Positions 1 to 12,077 are shown, counted from the stretch's first letter. The stretch: 64,000 nucleotides of DNA from Hyaloraphidium curvatum (GCA_025558095.1 JAIVFI010000015.1:558001-622000), one strand, 5' to 3'. Program-made: numbers and translations. Notes: generated from the letters alone by a model not told the origin.

Positions 1-3000
1 GCAGATGCTCAAGGAGGACGGCAAGCTCACGATCACGCGTGCGGAGGGCAGGATCCGGGAGCTGGAATCCAAGATCGGCACGCTGGAGCAGGACGTCGCC
101 GCCGCGCGCAAGGCCATGTCCGAGGGCCAGGCGCGGTACCAGGCCGCGCTCAAGGACGTCGACGACGCGCGGCGGGAGGCCAAAGTCGCCGTGGACCAGT
201 ACGAGCGCCGCATCCGGGAGCTCGAGGCCTCGTTCAACGCGCAGCTGACCGCCAAGGAGCAGGATCTGGACGGCCTGCGGGCCGAGATGGACCGCTCGTC
301 TTCGGACGTGGTCGCCCTGCGCCGCTCGATGCAGGAGGAGCGGGACCGCTTCGAGGCTGAGAAGCTGCAGCTCCAAAAGGCCGTCGCGGAGCTGAAACAG
401 TCCGGCGCGAGGCTGGCGAACGAGCTGTCTTCGACCCGCGACGAGCAGGAGTCAGAGCGCCTGCTGCAGGCCGAGGCGCTGAGGGCCAAGGACGAGGCCA
501 TCGACGCCGTCAACGCCGAGATCGCCAAGCTCGAGACGCAGATGGCCATCAAGCAAAAGGAATTCCAGGCCTTCCGCGACCAGTGGACGGCGCAGCACGA
601 GCTGTCGGAGAAGATGCTGGCCAAGCTCCGCTCCCAGAACGACGCCCTTGAGGCGGACCTGCTCGCATCCAAGGAGGAGATGGCCGCCTTCAGGCTCGAG
701 GGTCGGGAACGGGAGAGGCGCCTCGAGTCGGAGGTCTACGAGCGCGACGTCACCGTGCGCCGCCTCGACACCCAGATCGTCGACCTCAAGGCCCGCGTCT
801 CGCAGGGCGATTCGGACATTGCCAAGCTCGAGGAGCAGATCGCCGCGGTGCAGACCTCGCTCCTGGAGCAGGAGGCCATCTCCCAGGCCCTGAAGGACCA
901 GGGGGTGCGCACGGCGGCTGAACACGAGCGCGTGCTGGCCTCGATCCGTGCCGACGCCGCGGCCCGGGAGAGCAAGGCCAAGGCCATGATCGCCGAGAAG
1001 GAGGAGCGGATCTCCGAGGTCCAGGCTGCCAACTCGATCCTCCTCGCCCAGATCACCCAGCACGAGGGCACCATCTCGCAGCTCAACGCCGAGGCGGACG
1101 AACTGAGCAGCCAGATCCGAGCCGTCGCCGAGACGGCCGAGGAGCTGCGCCGCGCGCTCGCGTCTTCCCAAGCCCAGGTCGCCGACAGGGAGGCCGCGGT
1201 TCAGCGCCTCGCGGCCGAGATGGAGAGCCTCACGCAGACGTACGAAGCCAGGTTCGAGCAGTCCAAGTCGGAGCTCGCCGTCCTCCGTCAGGACTTCCAG
1301 GCTGTCTCCCGCGAGCTGGCCGAGGCCAAGGCTTCCATCGCTGACCTGCAGGAGGCGAAACAGAGCGCCGAGGCGGCGATCGTCAAGATGCAGGGCGAGC
1401 ACGAGGAGGAAGCGATGGCCGCGGAGGAAGCCCGCAAGCGCCTTGGGGACGAGCTGGCCGAGGCACAAGAAACCATCGCCGGCCTTCAAGAGGCGAAGCT
1501 TACCGCCGAGGAAACCATCGTCCGCGTGCACGAGGAGTACCAGAGCAAGCTCCAGGCCTCGGAGGAACGGCAGACAGACCTCGACGACCAGCTCAGGCGG
1601 ATCCGGGACGACGTCGAAGCTCTCGACCACGAGAACTCGGAGCTCAAGTCGCGCGTGCGCGCTCTGGACGACGACTTGGAGGAAGCCCGATCCGAAGCCC
1701 GCGAGCTGAGGGAGCGGTCCCGCGAGGCGGAGGAGCGCAGCGCCGGCGACCTTGAGGCCGTGGAGGAGAAGTTGCGTGCTGCCGAGGAGGAGGTCGCGGA
1801 GCTCAAGGACGCCAACGAGGGCTTGCGAGACAGGCTCGCCGAATCGGAACGGGAGGTCGACCAGCTGAACGATGCGCTTTCCGAGGAAAAGGACAACGTC
1901 AGGGAGCTCCGCTCGAAGCTCGACGATGCGGAAGGGGAGGCGGAGCAGGCCAAGGAAGCGCACGAGGAGGAGGTATCGCGCCTCAAGGCCAAGGCCCGGC
2001 AAGCGGGTGAGAAGCACGCTGAGGAGGTCGCTGAGCTCCAGAGCGCGGCGGAGGAAGCCAGCAGGGTGCACGCCGAAACCGTCGCACGGTTGAAGCTGGC
2101 TGCGGATGAGCTGGCTGTCACGCATGCAGAGGAGATGGCCCGACTGAAAGCCGTGGCGGACGAGCTTGCAAAGACCAATGCCGAGGAGATTGCGCAGCTC
2201 AAGGATTCGGTGCGCGAGATCGAGGATCTTCGCGAATCGGACATTGCCCGGCTGCGTTCTTCCATGGAGGAACTGGAGACCCGGCACACCGAGGAGGTCT
2301 CGGAACTGCGACGCGAGGCCGAGGAGCTCGTCGCGAAGCACGAGGAGGCTGTGTCAGATTTGCGGGGCGAGTGGGAGGACAAGGAAGCGCAGATGCGTGC
2401 CGAGGGCGATCAGCTCCGGGATCGCGTCGACGAGCTCGAGGCCCAGCTGGCCTGGGCCGCCGAGAGGGAGGAGGGTCTCGAGGAGCGTGCCGCCAGTCTC
2501 CACGAGCAGCTCATGGAGGCGCGCCGGACGTACCGGCATTTCTCGTGCCTGAAGGAAGCACTTCAAATTTGCGAGAACATGGCTGCCAGCGATGCCCTTG
2601 CGCGAAGGGAGGTCGAGGACGTGAACGCTTTGCTCCTCCAGGAGGTGCATGCCGCCGCCAGTCTCCTGAACCACACGGCCCAGATGCTGATGGACGCCGA
2701 AGAGGAGGCATCGCTGTGGCGCGAGGAGTGTGAGCACTCGAACGAAGCTCGGGAGGTGACCAGGGACATGGCTGCGGACATGGTGGCCGCCGCAATCGAC
2801 GCCGTGAGGGACGAACGGGATGTGGAACGGGAAGAGCAGCAGGACCAGATCGACACGGTCGTCACCATCGCGGACGGGCTGATGGCTCAGCTTGTTGCCG
2901 AACGGGAAGTCGCGGAGGCCATGGCGTCGGCGGACACTTTCCAGGTGAGCCTTCCTGGATCCACACCATCCTCATCCGATCACTCATTCGATTTCGAACA

Positions 3001-4020
3001 GCTCGACGCTTACCGAGCAGCTTTCGAGGAGCAGGTTCAGAAAGTCGCCCTGGAGGCCGAGGACCTGCGGACTCGCCTCAAGGAATCTGAAACTCGCGCC
3101 GCGCAAGAGCGGAGGATGCTCGAGCAGGAAGCCAGCAAGTGCCGTGTCGCGATCCAGTCCCTGGACGAGCAGAAGCGCTCCCAGTCGGTCGAAATGAGGA
3201 AGCACCAGGAAGCCGTGCGGTACCTGGAGGACGCACTCAAGAAGGAGCGGCAGCGATCCGCCGGCTTGGAAGACGAGGTCCGGCAATCGGGGAAGCTCCG
3301 GGACGAGAACTCCCGATTGAGGAGCGAGATCGAGCAAGGCCGGGGCACGGTGCTGGAGGCCGAGCGGCGCATCGCTTCGGTCGAGGCGACGCAGACCCTT
3401 GCCGAACAGCTCGAGCAGGAGAACGGGGACCTGCACAACGAGATCGCCGTGTAGGTTTCGACGCCGGGCTTCTTTGGAACGTTACTAATCATTCCTTCGT
3501 CTAGGCTCAACGACATGATTCGGGAGCTCGAAGAGTCGCGGATGACGGAAGAGGAGGACATGCTGAACCGCGTTGAGGTCATTCTGAAGCAGCGTAACCT
3601 GGCGGAGCACGAGCTCGAAAAGATCAGCGAGATCAATTCGAGCCTCATGGGGCACCAGAACGCAAGACAGAAGATCAAGTACGTGGACAACCTCAAGCGG
3701 GAGAACCTCAAGCTCAAGAAGGTAGGCCGCCTCGGATCGGGCAAAAGCAAACAGCTCACGAGTCATGCGATTCGCAGGACCACGTCGAGCTCACGGCAAC
3801 GACGCAAAAACAACGGATCCTAATCTTGAAGCTCTCGCGCGATTTGGAGGCCCTGAAGGCCACGTCTGGTGGGATGCACAAGTCGCGGAGTCGGTCCCGG
3901 GTGGGCCGCGCGGCATTGTCTTCCCGGCAGGGCATGGACGGTTCCTTTGCCATGTCTCATTCGACATCCTTTGCCGAGTTTGTCGACGGCAAAGAGAACG
4001 ATCGATGGAGCGAGGAATGA
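1..4020 (+). CDS. HMMR-like coiled-coil protein, 5' end outside window
   Basis: Exons <1..3450, 3505..3721 and 3778..4020; introns of 54 and 56 nt, the first with GTAGGT donor and a TACTAAT branch motif. The frame is open at the left edge, so the true start lies upstream. Over 1,100 residues are almost continuous Glu/Lys/Leu/Ala heptad coiled coil, including internally similar segments around 1990-2240 of the DNA. Near the C-terminus the motif HQNARQKIKYVDNLKREN matches the conserved HMMR (RHAMM) C-terminal signature, and the last exon is short, basic then Ser-rich. HMMR family proteins bind microtubules and act at spindle poles and centrosomes; a spindle or basal-body role is inferred. The generic coiled coil alone would not identify it, so the call rests on the C-terminal motif. 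Confidence 0.72.
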
Positions 4021-4144
4021 TGCTCGGGTCTTGGTCTTGTGCACCGGCTTGTCTTGTTCAGATTGGTAGCTACATATGACTATGTACAGTGTAATCTATG
4101 CGGCGCCTTGCAGCCGCTGTCCGAACCGAAGCTTCGTGGGTACA

Positions 4145-6208
4145 TCAGCCAAAGTTGAGCTCTGCCAGCAGCTCCGACAGCAGCCCCTGGGACTTCTCCC
4201 GCTCAAGCTCTGCCGGCGCACTCGGCATCTCCGGCGTTTCCCCGTGCGATGAAGTCAGCCCTTTGCTTCCGTCTTGATTCGCAGAAGCCTTGAAAGGTTC
4301 GCTCGCTGCAACCGCGCTCCCCAAGACCTTTCCTTTGCCGCCGACCTCAATTCGCTTCACGACTGACCTAGCGGGCTCCCGGAATGCAGATGCAACGACA
4401 TGAGGCATCACGGAGGGCACCACTTCCGTCGAAGCATGCACCGTGAACTCAAGGGGCTGCTTGGCTCGATCATCGACCTCTACCGCCTGCTGAGGGGCAA
4501 GTTCCAGCCGGGTCCATTCCTCTGGAGCTTGTATCTGTCCATCGCTACCGACAGTCGATTTCGACAAGGCGGCACACATTCTCCTGAGCGACGCCTAAAG
4601 GAAACATTGGTCAACTTGCGGTCCATGCCTTGACCGAACATGAGCAACATACGAGTCGAAAACGGTCCCGTTCGACGGCATCCTTGTAGTCCGCTTCGAA
4701 GCGCTCCAAGTTGAGGTTCATGACTGAGCTCTTGGCGTCCATCAGACGTTTGAACTTGGCGAGGGAATCGTGAGCATCCCCAAAGCCGGATTCCTGAGCA
4801 CCCTGGTGCGCTTGCGCCGGGACTACGGCACAATCAGATGACGGCGGTGGCTACGCAACACGGGTACACTCACGGGGAGGCAAGGTGGCGTCGACAAGTT
4901 TTGCGTTCGCCTCGCTGACAATGGCAGCAGCGGCAGCCATGCTCGACTTGGCTGTCTCCAGAGCGTTCGTCAAGTCGTTGCTCTTTTCCGCCAGCATGTC
5001 TGTGTCGTCACCTGTCCTCAGCTCATATCGACAAAATGAGAGGAACATAGCAATCTCACCCTTGTACTCCTTTGCTGTACGCTCGAGGAATTGGTTCTCG
5101 TCCAACAGTCTACGGTGTGCGGCTTCCAGCTGGGCAAACTCCTTTGAGTTCGCGTCCGGAGGCGTTTGGGGAACAGCAGGCACAGGCTGGACCGGCATCC
5201 GCGTGGGACTCGAAGGGGCAAGCCGAACGGGCGGTGGCGGCGCGGAAAGCGGCTCCACTTTGCGGTCCCACTTGTTGACATAGTTTGGCACGAATGGTCC
5301 GTGAGGGTTTGAAATTTCAGCCTCTGGAGTTCGCAGTAGCCTGCAAGGGACGGCGTCGAGATCAGGGGCGAATCGCGTCGGCCGTTCGTCGACTCACGTT
5401 CCCGCGGCCGCATGAACTTGCTCTCTCCTCGGCAGCAGGGGTGCTGGCGCATCTCGTCGCTCTTGCTGAGGGCTCGGCACTCCTACAGCCTCCTTGCCAG
5501 GCGATGCGGGCTTTCCTATCGAGTAGTCGAGCTTTCCAAAGCGTTGGCCGGAACCATAGTCGGAGGTCTGCTCCAGCGGCATGCTTTTCGCCAAAGCCCG
5601 TAAATCAGCTTCGAATGAACTCGGAGAAACGGCTGATTTGCTGCCCCAATCTGGCTGCGGTTCATCGGCATTGTACCTCGCCGTGGTCGGAGCCGGAGTA
5701 CTGCAGTCGAGCCATTGGCAATTGGTTACCAAAGCAAAGCCGCAGCAACCCACGTTATCAAGCCATCGTCAGCTGACGTGCTAACCGATTCCGAAGGAGA
5801 CACTGCGGGTTCCAAGCCGCCCCTTGAGCTCTGCACCGGCCGTTTTCGAGGTGTGTATCCCAGCGATGCCGGGCCTCCGACGGGGCTTGGAACCGCCGGT
5901 GGCAATGCGGCGCGTTCAGTATGGTTCAAAGAAGTTTGCAGCGGAGGTAGAGGGAGTGGTTGGGGTTTGGCGAAGACGGTGGATTCCGATTTCGGCAGCG
6001 TTCCGACGGGCCGCGACCGGTAGGCACCATGGTCCGAAGCCGGGGCAACCAGCGACCGCGTAGACCTCCCCGAAGATGGTGGCGAAAGTGTTGCGGGCAC
6101 AGTAGGCTTTGTCGGCCCGGCAGCGAGCTCCTGCGCTGCGGCGGCCGAGGTTGTTTGCCAGACATCCGGGGTGGCCGGCTTCCGCGCAACTCTCTGTGGT
6201 GATGCCAT
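4145..6208 (-). CDS. Pro-rich/coiled-coil protein of unknown function, five exons
   Basis: Complement of 4145..4594, 4653..4822, 4874..5340, 5398..5700 and 5754..6208; introns of 58, 51, 57 and 53 nt, all frame-consistent, giving about 614 aa. Start chosen at ATG 6208 because the reading frame upstream has no conserved look. The N-terminal 250 residues are Pro/Ser/Ala-rich and probably disordered. Residues around 310-400 form a helical coiled-coil segment (FAQLEAAHRRLLDENQFLER), followed by a second short helical block (LNLERFEADYKDAVERDRF). No family is recognised. It ends tail-to-tail 124 bp from the HMMR-like gene, but shared function is only a guess. Confidence 0.7.
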
Positions 6209-6521
6209 TCCGAGCCTCCACGGTGCCAGAAAGGTCCAAGTTCGGTCTCCGGTCGCGATTGGCTCCCTCCGGTGCCAATGGGCCCGGGAAAGTGCGAGAG
6301 AATTCTGGAGTCTGTTTACTCCGGACGACGACCTCGCCAAATCACCCGACGAAATCTGATTGGCCATCGCATTCATATAGGCGTAATACACGGCAACGAA
6401 CATAGCTCAGGAGAGTCTATCTACATTCGATCACTCTCAATGAAGCGGATCTTCTCCGCGACATGCGATCGCACCGGGCGATCCAAGATGAAGTCCGTTT
6501 CCGGCCCGAGGCCGTGGCCGA
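6209..6521. other. Intergenic, no gene seen
   Basis: Between the 5' end of the Pro-rich gene and the 3' end of the next minus-strand gene. Slightly less GC-rich than its flanks; presumably promoter and 5' UTR of the former. No RNA gene or repeat seen. Confidence 0.5.
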
Positions 6522-8384
6522 TCACCCGCGCCGGCACAGCTTCTTGAAGCTCTCCTTCAGCTTCGCCAGCGGACCCTTGCGGTGCAGGAGGGCCTCGGTC
6601 TCCTCCTTGGCCCTGGCGCACATCTCCGTGACGATCGCCAGCGACGGCGGCAGCATGGCCAGCTTGCGGCGCTGGCGCTCGTCGAAGAAGGCGTAGTCGT
6701 CCAGGCCGGAGAGCCAGTCCGTGACGACGCCAGCCGCCTCGGTGAGGATGGCGAGCGTGGAGCGCAGGACCTCGCGGTCCCGCTTGCGTGCGAACTTGTC
6801 CAGCTTCTGCACCGACCCGCAGATCTCGGTCCACCGGGAAAAGAGCGCGGACGAGGCAGAGACAAATTCCTCGACGTTGTTGACCAGTGCCGATTCTGTC
6901 TCGACCGGCGTGCGCGCCACGGCCCCCATGTGGAGCAAGTCCTTGGCCGCCTGGATTGCGCACCACCACTGGCTGTGGGCTCCGGGGATGCCGGCGAGCG
7001 TGTAGCTCAGCTCCTTGCTGCCTTGTTCGCAGGCGAGGAAGTGGGGGGAGGTGAAGGCTTGGTACACTGGTGGGGGAATGCGGGTCAGGACTGGCAGGAG
7101 AGGCTCGTGCAATAGAACTCACGCATCACCTGGAGCGCCTTGATCTCCCACGGCAGGCTCTCTTCGGGAACCTTGGCCGCGTTCTTCCTAATGTGCTCGT
7201 TCCAGTCAAACTGCTCTTCGGCTGCGTCGAGCTTGGTGACGATCTTGGGCGGCTTGGGTTTGGCGGTCTTGACGGCAGGGACGTTGACGGGCTGCTTCTT
7301 CTTGCGAGGTACAACCTCGATCACGGGAACGATGGAGCACACCGAATCCAGGGGAAGAAGCGTGGTCTGGAAATGCAAGCGACGCATTAGCGTGGTGCAT
7401 GAGGGAGCGATGCAAAAGCGCGTACCGGAATGCCGCGTTCGAAGTTCACTTCCATCTCGCGGGCGACCGCGGTGGTTTCGGAAGCATCCGAGTCGTACGA
7501 ATCCTGCGAATGGATGTCAGAAGGGTGCGGAGCACGCATGGAAAGTCAAACTCACCCTTGTCTCGATGTCACTCGCAGCCTCGGTGACGTCGCTGTCGGA
7601 GCCGCAGGGGCTTGCAGGGCGCACAGAGTCGGCGAAGGTGATGAGCTTGCGGACGGGCTCGACGTCGACGAGGAGTTCAATGGCGATGCCGGGGAGGGCC
7701 TGCGGTGCAAAGAACAGGCGTCAACGGCCTGCCGTGCAACGCAGTGACCCTTGGCAAAACGTACCATGAAGCGGCAGACGATGTCCAGGAGACCAGCGGG
7801 CACTTTGGGCACGAGAGCACGGGGGATGACGGCCTACGCGGGCGGAGCAGCGGGTGAGCGGAGAACGAAAGAGCGGCAGCAACATCGATACGCACCTTGA
7901 TGGCATTCGTTGGGATGCTCTGGCCGGCGACGAGGGCGGCGATGAACTGCCGGAGCAGCCACTTGGCCGGGTTGCGGTCGATGCGCACCGTAGACAGTGC
8001 CATCGGGACCTGCGGGCGGCGCACCAAACGATCGAGTTAGAAGAACGCATAAGAAGGGCGGCGGCGGCGTCGCGCTGCCCACCTTGGGGACGAGAGACGA
8101 GGTGCTGGACTGGTTGATGGCGGCGGCGACTATGGCGATGTTGGCCACGCTGGCCTGCGAGAAGACGCGGGCGGCGGTGCGGGCGGCCATCTGCGGGTGC
8201 GAAGAGCGGTCAGCGTCGCTGCGGCGGCGGCGCCGGGGTCGCCCGCTGCGGGGGAAGCGGGACTCACCAGCGCGGGGCCGAAGCCGGCGGCCTTGAAAAG
8301 CAGGGCGGCCCGCTCGACGGCGAGGGTGGCGATGGCGAGAACGATGAACTGGATGAAGCAGACGGCGGCGGCGAGGGCCTGCAT
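6522..8384 (-). CDS. Unknown protein with N-terminal hydrophobic helix, eight exons
   Basis: Complement of 6522..7066, 7123..7366, 7426..7503, 7556..7699, 7765..7833, 7896..8009, 8083..8190 and 8268..8384; 472 aa. Seven introns carry clean GTGAGT/GTGCGT/GTACGT donors and CAG/TAG acceptors, and six are phase 0. Residues 1-40 contain a hydrophobic stretch (FIQFIVLAIATLAVE), a likely signal anchor or single membrane segment. Residues around 40-135 are Ala/Val-rich helices, followed by an acidic Ser/Asp patch, a basic Pro/Lys segment (PRKKKQPVNVP) and a mostly helical C-terminal half with Trp residues ending in a basic tail. I do not recognise the family. It is the most intron-dense gene here, which together with conserved-looking exons argues for a real, expressed gene. 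Confidence 0.72.
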
Positions 8385-9463
8385 GGTGCGCTGAGTGCTC
8401 GATGGCCGATGTTTGAACGAGGATTCGAGTGTCGAGTGTCGTGTGCAACATCGGGGCACGTGCAAACCACCGCAAATCGATGTTCTCCATCCCAGACTGC
8501 CCAGTCGCGGCCGCGACCCGAGACGACGCCTCCTGGCTCCAACGGGCGGCTCCTGCCGAATGCGGGCCGGAGAGGCGCGTGGAGAAACGCTGGCGACGAC
8601 GGAGAGTGCGAAATGGCGAGAGGCGTCACTCCGGTGCACGCGTCCGCGGCCGCGACATGGGGCAGCTCCGCGACGCGCATGGCATCCTCCCAGACTCTTC
8701 TGCCGCTCTGGAAGGCGCCGGCCGCGGCGGCGGGCCCCCTTGAGATCGCGTGCGGGGCTTGGAAGCGCCCGAGATCGCTTTCGCACGCGGCAAACCCGGC
8801 AGCGTCCTCCGCCGCTCGGAAAGCCTGGGACGCTTCCTTGGTTCTTCCGGCGACCGCTGAGTCAGCGCGTTCGGGGTCCCTTGGACCCATGCTCGTCCTG
8901 ATCAAAAGCCGTGCGCGCCTCGCGAAAACGATCGGGATCGATTGGCCATTATTGCTGCCTGCCACCTGGACTGGAATTCATCTCCATCCAAGAGCTCCAA
9001 CTTCAAAGCGACGTTGATGCCACCGGTCTTGAAGCGTCGTGGGGCAGCTGAAGTTGCCTCAGACCCACTGAACACCCGGATCACGTTGTGCACAACTGGT
9101 TTCGTTGCCCTGCTTGGTCGAACGTCGTATCCATCTTGCATTGTTTGGGAACGGAGGCACTTCCGCTCTGTTTGGGTCGCGGCGGAAACACTGCCCCACT
9201 GCCCTCCGGAGCATTCATTCGAATCTGGTACCGCTCCAGCGGCAGGATAAACACAACACGGAGCTGATCCATGTCTCTCAGGCACCGGCGACAGAGAATC
9301 CCGCCTCTGGTTGCCGCTGAATTCGAACGAGGCTCTGAGATGGGGGACGGTGAGCGGACACCAATCAAGTACTGTACGTTGATCGATGTCGAATCTCTGC
9401 TGAAGGTGTCGCTCTTCTATGGACACCTTACACTGGCCTACTTAGCTCTCCTTGTTTCTTCCT
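8385..9463. other. Gap with weak coding remnants
   Basis: About 1.1 kb between two minus-strand genes. The part from 9000 to 9460 is clearly less GC-rich than its surroundings. Minus-strand open frames at 8902..9426 and 9081..9368 contain protein-like stretches (for example LCRRCLRDMDQLRVVFILPL) but in different frames and without convincing splice sites. A decayed gene or unresolved exons are possible; I cannot support a gene call. Confidence 0.35.
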
Positions 9464-11149
9464 TTACGTGCTCGCGGCAGGGATGGCATGCGCTGCATAG
9501 ACCAGCTTTCCCTCGAAGAAGGTCATGACCGCCTTCGTCCCCGCCACCTCGTGCGCCGGCACCGCGAAAATGTCCCGATCGAGCACCGCGATGTCCGCCC
9601 ACTTGCCGACCTCGAGCGTGCCCGCCCCCAAGCCGCGGGCGCTGGCCGCCGTGAACGCCTGGAGCGCCTCCTCGACGGAAAGCGTCTGCGCCCCCTGCAT
9701 CCGCGTCGTCCCCTCAACATCACCCGCCTTTGCGCGGGTGACCATCGTCCCCAGCCCTGACCACGGGTTCATCGAGGTCACGCCCGCGGGCCAGTCCGAA
9801 CCTGCCATGATCTGCGCCCCCGCGTCGCGCAGCTCGCGGAAGGGATACAGCCGTTCCACCACCGGCGCCGACACGCACTTGCCGATATCGCGGACGAAGT
9901 CGTTGCCGCCCCAAAGGTAGGGCGACACCTCGGCGATGGCGTTGAGCTCCCTGAACCGCGGGAGATCCCCTTGGCCCACGAAGCAGCAGTGCGCGACCTC
10001 GTGCGCGGGGCCCGAGGGGCCGTTTGCCTTGCGCGCGGCCTCGACGGCGTCCAGGGTCGCGCGGACGGCACCGTCGCCGCAGCAATGCACCTTGACGGTG
10101 AAGTTGCGGCGGTCGAGCTCGGCGAGGTCCTGCGCGAGAACGGTGTGGCCGACGTGTACCGAGCCGTGATGGTCGTCGGCAAAGCGGCCCTGCGGATCGG
10201 GGAGGTACGGCTCGAGCATGCACGCGGAACGCGAGTCGCTCAGCGGGACGCCGTCGAGGTAGATCTTGACGAATTCGGTGTGTACGTGGGGCGCGGCATA
10301 GGCGTCACGCCACTTTTCGTGCAAGGAATAGTCCAAAGGAACCTCACGGTGCCCGTAAGGCGTTGTCTGCGCGGCCACGACCCGCACCGTGAGCCCCTCG
10401 GCGTCGTCCACGGCCTTGAGCGCGCGCAGAATCCCCTCATTGGCGTCGGCATCGGTCACGCCGGTGATGCCAAAAGAGTTTGCGGTCTTGGCCATCTGCT
10501 GCACGCCCTTCCTGTACTGCTCCGCGGTCCAATCGGGCCACGCCAGCCGCGCGCTGACGTCCGCCTCCTCGTTCAGCAGCCCGTTGGGCTCGCCGTCCGC
10601 CCCGCGCACGATCTTGCCCCCGCGCGGGTCCGGCGAGTCGCGCGAGATGCCGAGGAACTCGAGCGCCCTGGAATTCGCCCAGCCGTTATGCCCCGAGTCC
10701 TCCCGCAAATAGACGATCCGGCCGTGCGAGCGCGCGTCGAGCCAGGCACGCGGCGAGCCCCCGAACTCGGCCGCGTGGTCATCGAACAGCGTCGACGGGT
10801 AGCGGCCGCCCATGACGAACTCTGTGCTGGGGTTCTTCTCCGCAAACGCCGCAAGTGCCGCCTCGATCTCCTTCGGGCCGGCGTCGTACGCGAAGCTGCA
10901 CGAAAACAGGGGATAGATGCTGGCCTTGACGCCGTGGCAGTGTCCATCGATCAGCCCCGGCACAGCACGCCGCCCGTCGAGGTCGACGACGCGCGTGGCC
11001 GGGCCGCGGAGCGAGTTGGCGTCCGCGGAGGATCCGACCAACGCTACGCGTCCCCCGCGCACGGCGAGGGCCTCAACGTCGCTGTCCGCCGACGTAGGCA
11101 AAGTGCGGATCTTTCCATTGATGAGGATCAGGTCGGCAGGCGATTCCAT
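9464..11149 (-). CDS. YtcJ-type amidohydrolase (Amidohydro_3 family)
   Basis: Single exon of 561 aa from ATG 11149; the frame stays open 162 bp further upstream, so an N-terminal extension cannot be excluded. Typical order of the family: N-terminal beta domain (LILINGKIRTL), metal-binding DGHCHG on the first strand, VHCCGD in the middle, SDWPAG near the C-terminus (metal-binding Asp), then the closing beta domain with KWADIAVLDRD. Members are metal-dependent hydrolases acting on amide or ester bonds; the substrate of this group is usually unknown. No signal peptide is seen from ATG 11149. Its GC content and codon use match its neighbours. Confidence 0.88.
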   Translation of the reverse strand: MESPADLILINGKIRTLPTSADSDVEALAVRGGRVALVGSSADANSLRGPATRVVDLDGRRAVPGLIDGHCHGVKASIYPLFSCSFAYDAGPKEIEAALAAFAEKNPSTEFVMGGRYPSTLFDDHAAEFGGSPRAWLDARSHGRIVYLREDSGHNGWANSRALEFLGISRDSPDPRGGKIVRGADGEPNGLLNEEADVSARLAWPDWTAEQYRKGVQQMAKTANSFGITGVTDADANEGILRALKAVDDAEGLTVRVVAAQTTPYGHREVPLDYSLHEKWRDAYAAPHVHTEFVKIYLDGVPLSDSRSACMLEPYLPDPQGRFADDHHGSVHVGHTVLAQDLAELDRRNFTVKVHCCGDGAVRATLDAVEAARKANGPSGPAHEVAHCCFVGQGDLPRFRELNAIAEVSPYLWGGNDFVRDIGKCVSAPVVERLYPFRELRDAGAQIMAGSDWPAGVTSMNPWSGLGTMVTRAKAGDVEGTTRMQGAQTLSVEEALQAFTAASARGLGAGTLEVGKWADIAVLDRDIFAVPAHEVAGTKAVMTFFEGKLVYAAHAIPAAST

Positions 11150-11708
11150 TTCAAGAAGCGGGCCGGATGTGTGGGATGGACACGGACGCACCTCCCCTCT
11201 GATCGTTCGATCGGCCGCCCCCAGAAGAGGCCGCTGGGCGATAGCCGGGGAAAAAGCGACAAAGCATCTCCAGATGGATGGATTGCATGGCCACAACCCC
11301 GCACAGGACAAGAGACAGCGCGCGGCGAACCACGAGTTGGTAACAAGCTCCCTGTACTTCTCGTAAAAGGCCCGTTACATCCCCCCGTTTGCGCCCCTAT
11401 GCGCGCGTGCCTGATAAAGCGGTGGTGTCATACTTGATGGCAGAGATTAGCTGGGGTGGGAGGCAGGTGTGAGCGTCCGATAAATGGAAACCAGAGCGTC
11501 GCGGGCAAGGCTGCGGCAGCAAGGATGATCCGGGCCAGCCGAATAGCATCCGCGGCGATGGCACAATGCAATCTCCGCAGAAGGCTCCAGCGGATGGAGG
11601 CCGGGCTGCGGATGCGGCCGCGAAATGCCTGTCACGGCCCGTCCGACCCCCACCGCCCCATCCGGCCCATTCCGCCACGCCAGCGACCCATCCACGGCCG
11701 CACGATAC
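11150..11708. other. Intergenic, no gene seen
   Basis: About 560 bp upstream of the amidohydrolase and downstream of the COX subunit gene. No open frame of convincing composition and no RNA gene seen; contains the continuation of the amidohydrolase open frame up to 11311. Confidence 0.4.
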
Positions 11709-12077
11709 TCACAATCCGAGCTCCTTCTTCGTCGGCACGCCGAGCTCCTCCAGCATCGGCTTCAGGGCCGAGACGTACTGCTCGTACTGGCCCTTGTTCT
11801 CGGCGCGCTCCTCGATGCCCTCGAGGATGCGCACGGCGGTGGGGAACGAGTTGAGGCGGCGGGTGGCCTTGAGCGCCTCCTCGACGACGCCGAGCGCCGG
11901 CACCCAGTCGTGCACGAAGCACTCGTTCAGCCCGACCTCGAGGTCGGTCTCGTCGTCGACCTCGCGGAAGAAGGCCAGCCACTGGTCGACGAAGGCGTCG
12001 TAGTTCTTCTCGGGGTCGAGCGCCGCCGAGGCGTAGGCGCGCACGGCGGGCGCGGGGCGCGCGGCGGGCTGCAGCAT
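11709..12077 (-). CDS. COX6: Cytochrome c oxidase subunit Va (fungal subunit VI)
   Basis: 122 aa. The first 20 or so residues are Ala/Arg/Pro-rich without acids, a short mitochondrial targeting sequence. The mature part has the family pattern YDAFVDQWLAFF, ECFVHDWVPALGVVEEALKA, RRLNSFPTAVRILEGIE and a C-terminal LKPMLEELGVP; the length is normal. The protein is a nuclear-encoded, matrix-side subunit of respiratory complex IV. No intron is needed inside the frame; a short upstream exon cannot be excluded because the presequence is brief. Confidence 0.93.
   Translation of the reverse strand: MLQPAARPAPAVRAYASAALDPEKNYDAFVDQWLAFFREVDDETDLEVGLNECFVHDWVPALGVVEEALKATRRLNSFPTAVRILEGIEERAENKGQYEQYVSALKPMLEELGVPTKKELGL

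Noticed and set aside
452-2341. Long minus-strand open frame opposite the coiled-coil gene
   Set aside because: Leu/Arg/Gly-biased composition is the antisense of Glu/Lys-rich heptads in GC-rich DNA; no splice or domain evidence.
8264-9017. Overlapping 200-codon frames on both strands upstream of the eight-exon gene
   Set aside because: Ala/Arg/Ser-rich, no start context, splice sites or family; typical of GC-rich spacer.
9971-11437. 488-codon plus-strand frame
   Set aside because: Antisense shadow of the amidohydrolase, which has all its family motifs on the minus strand.
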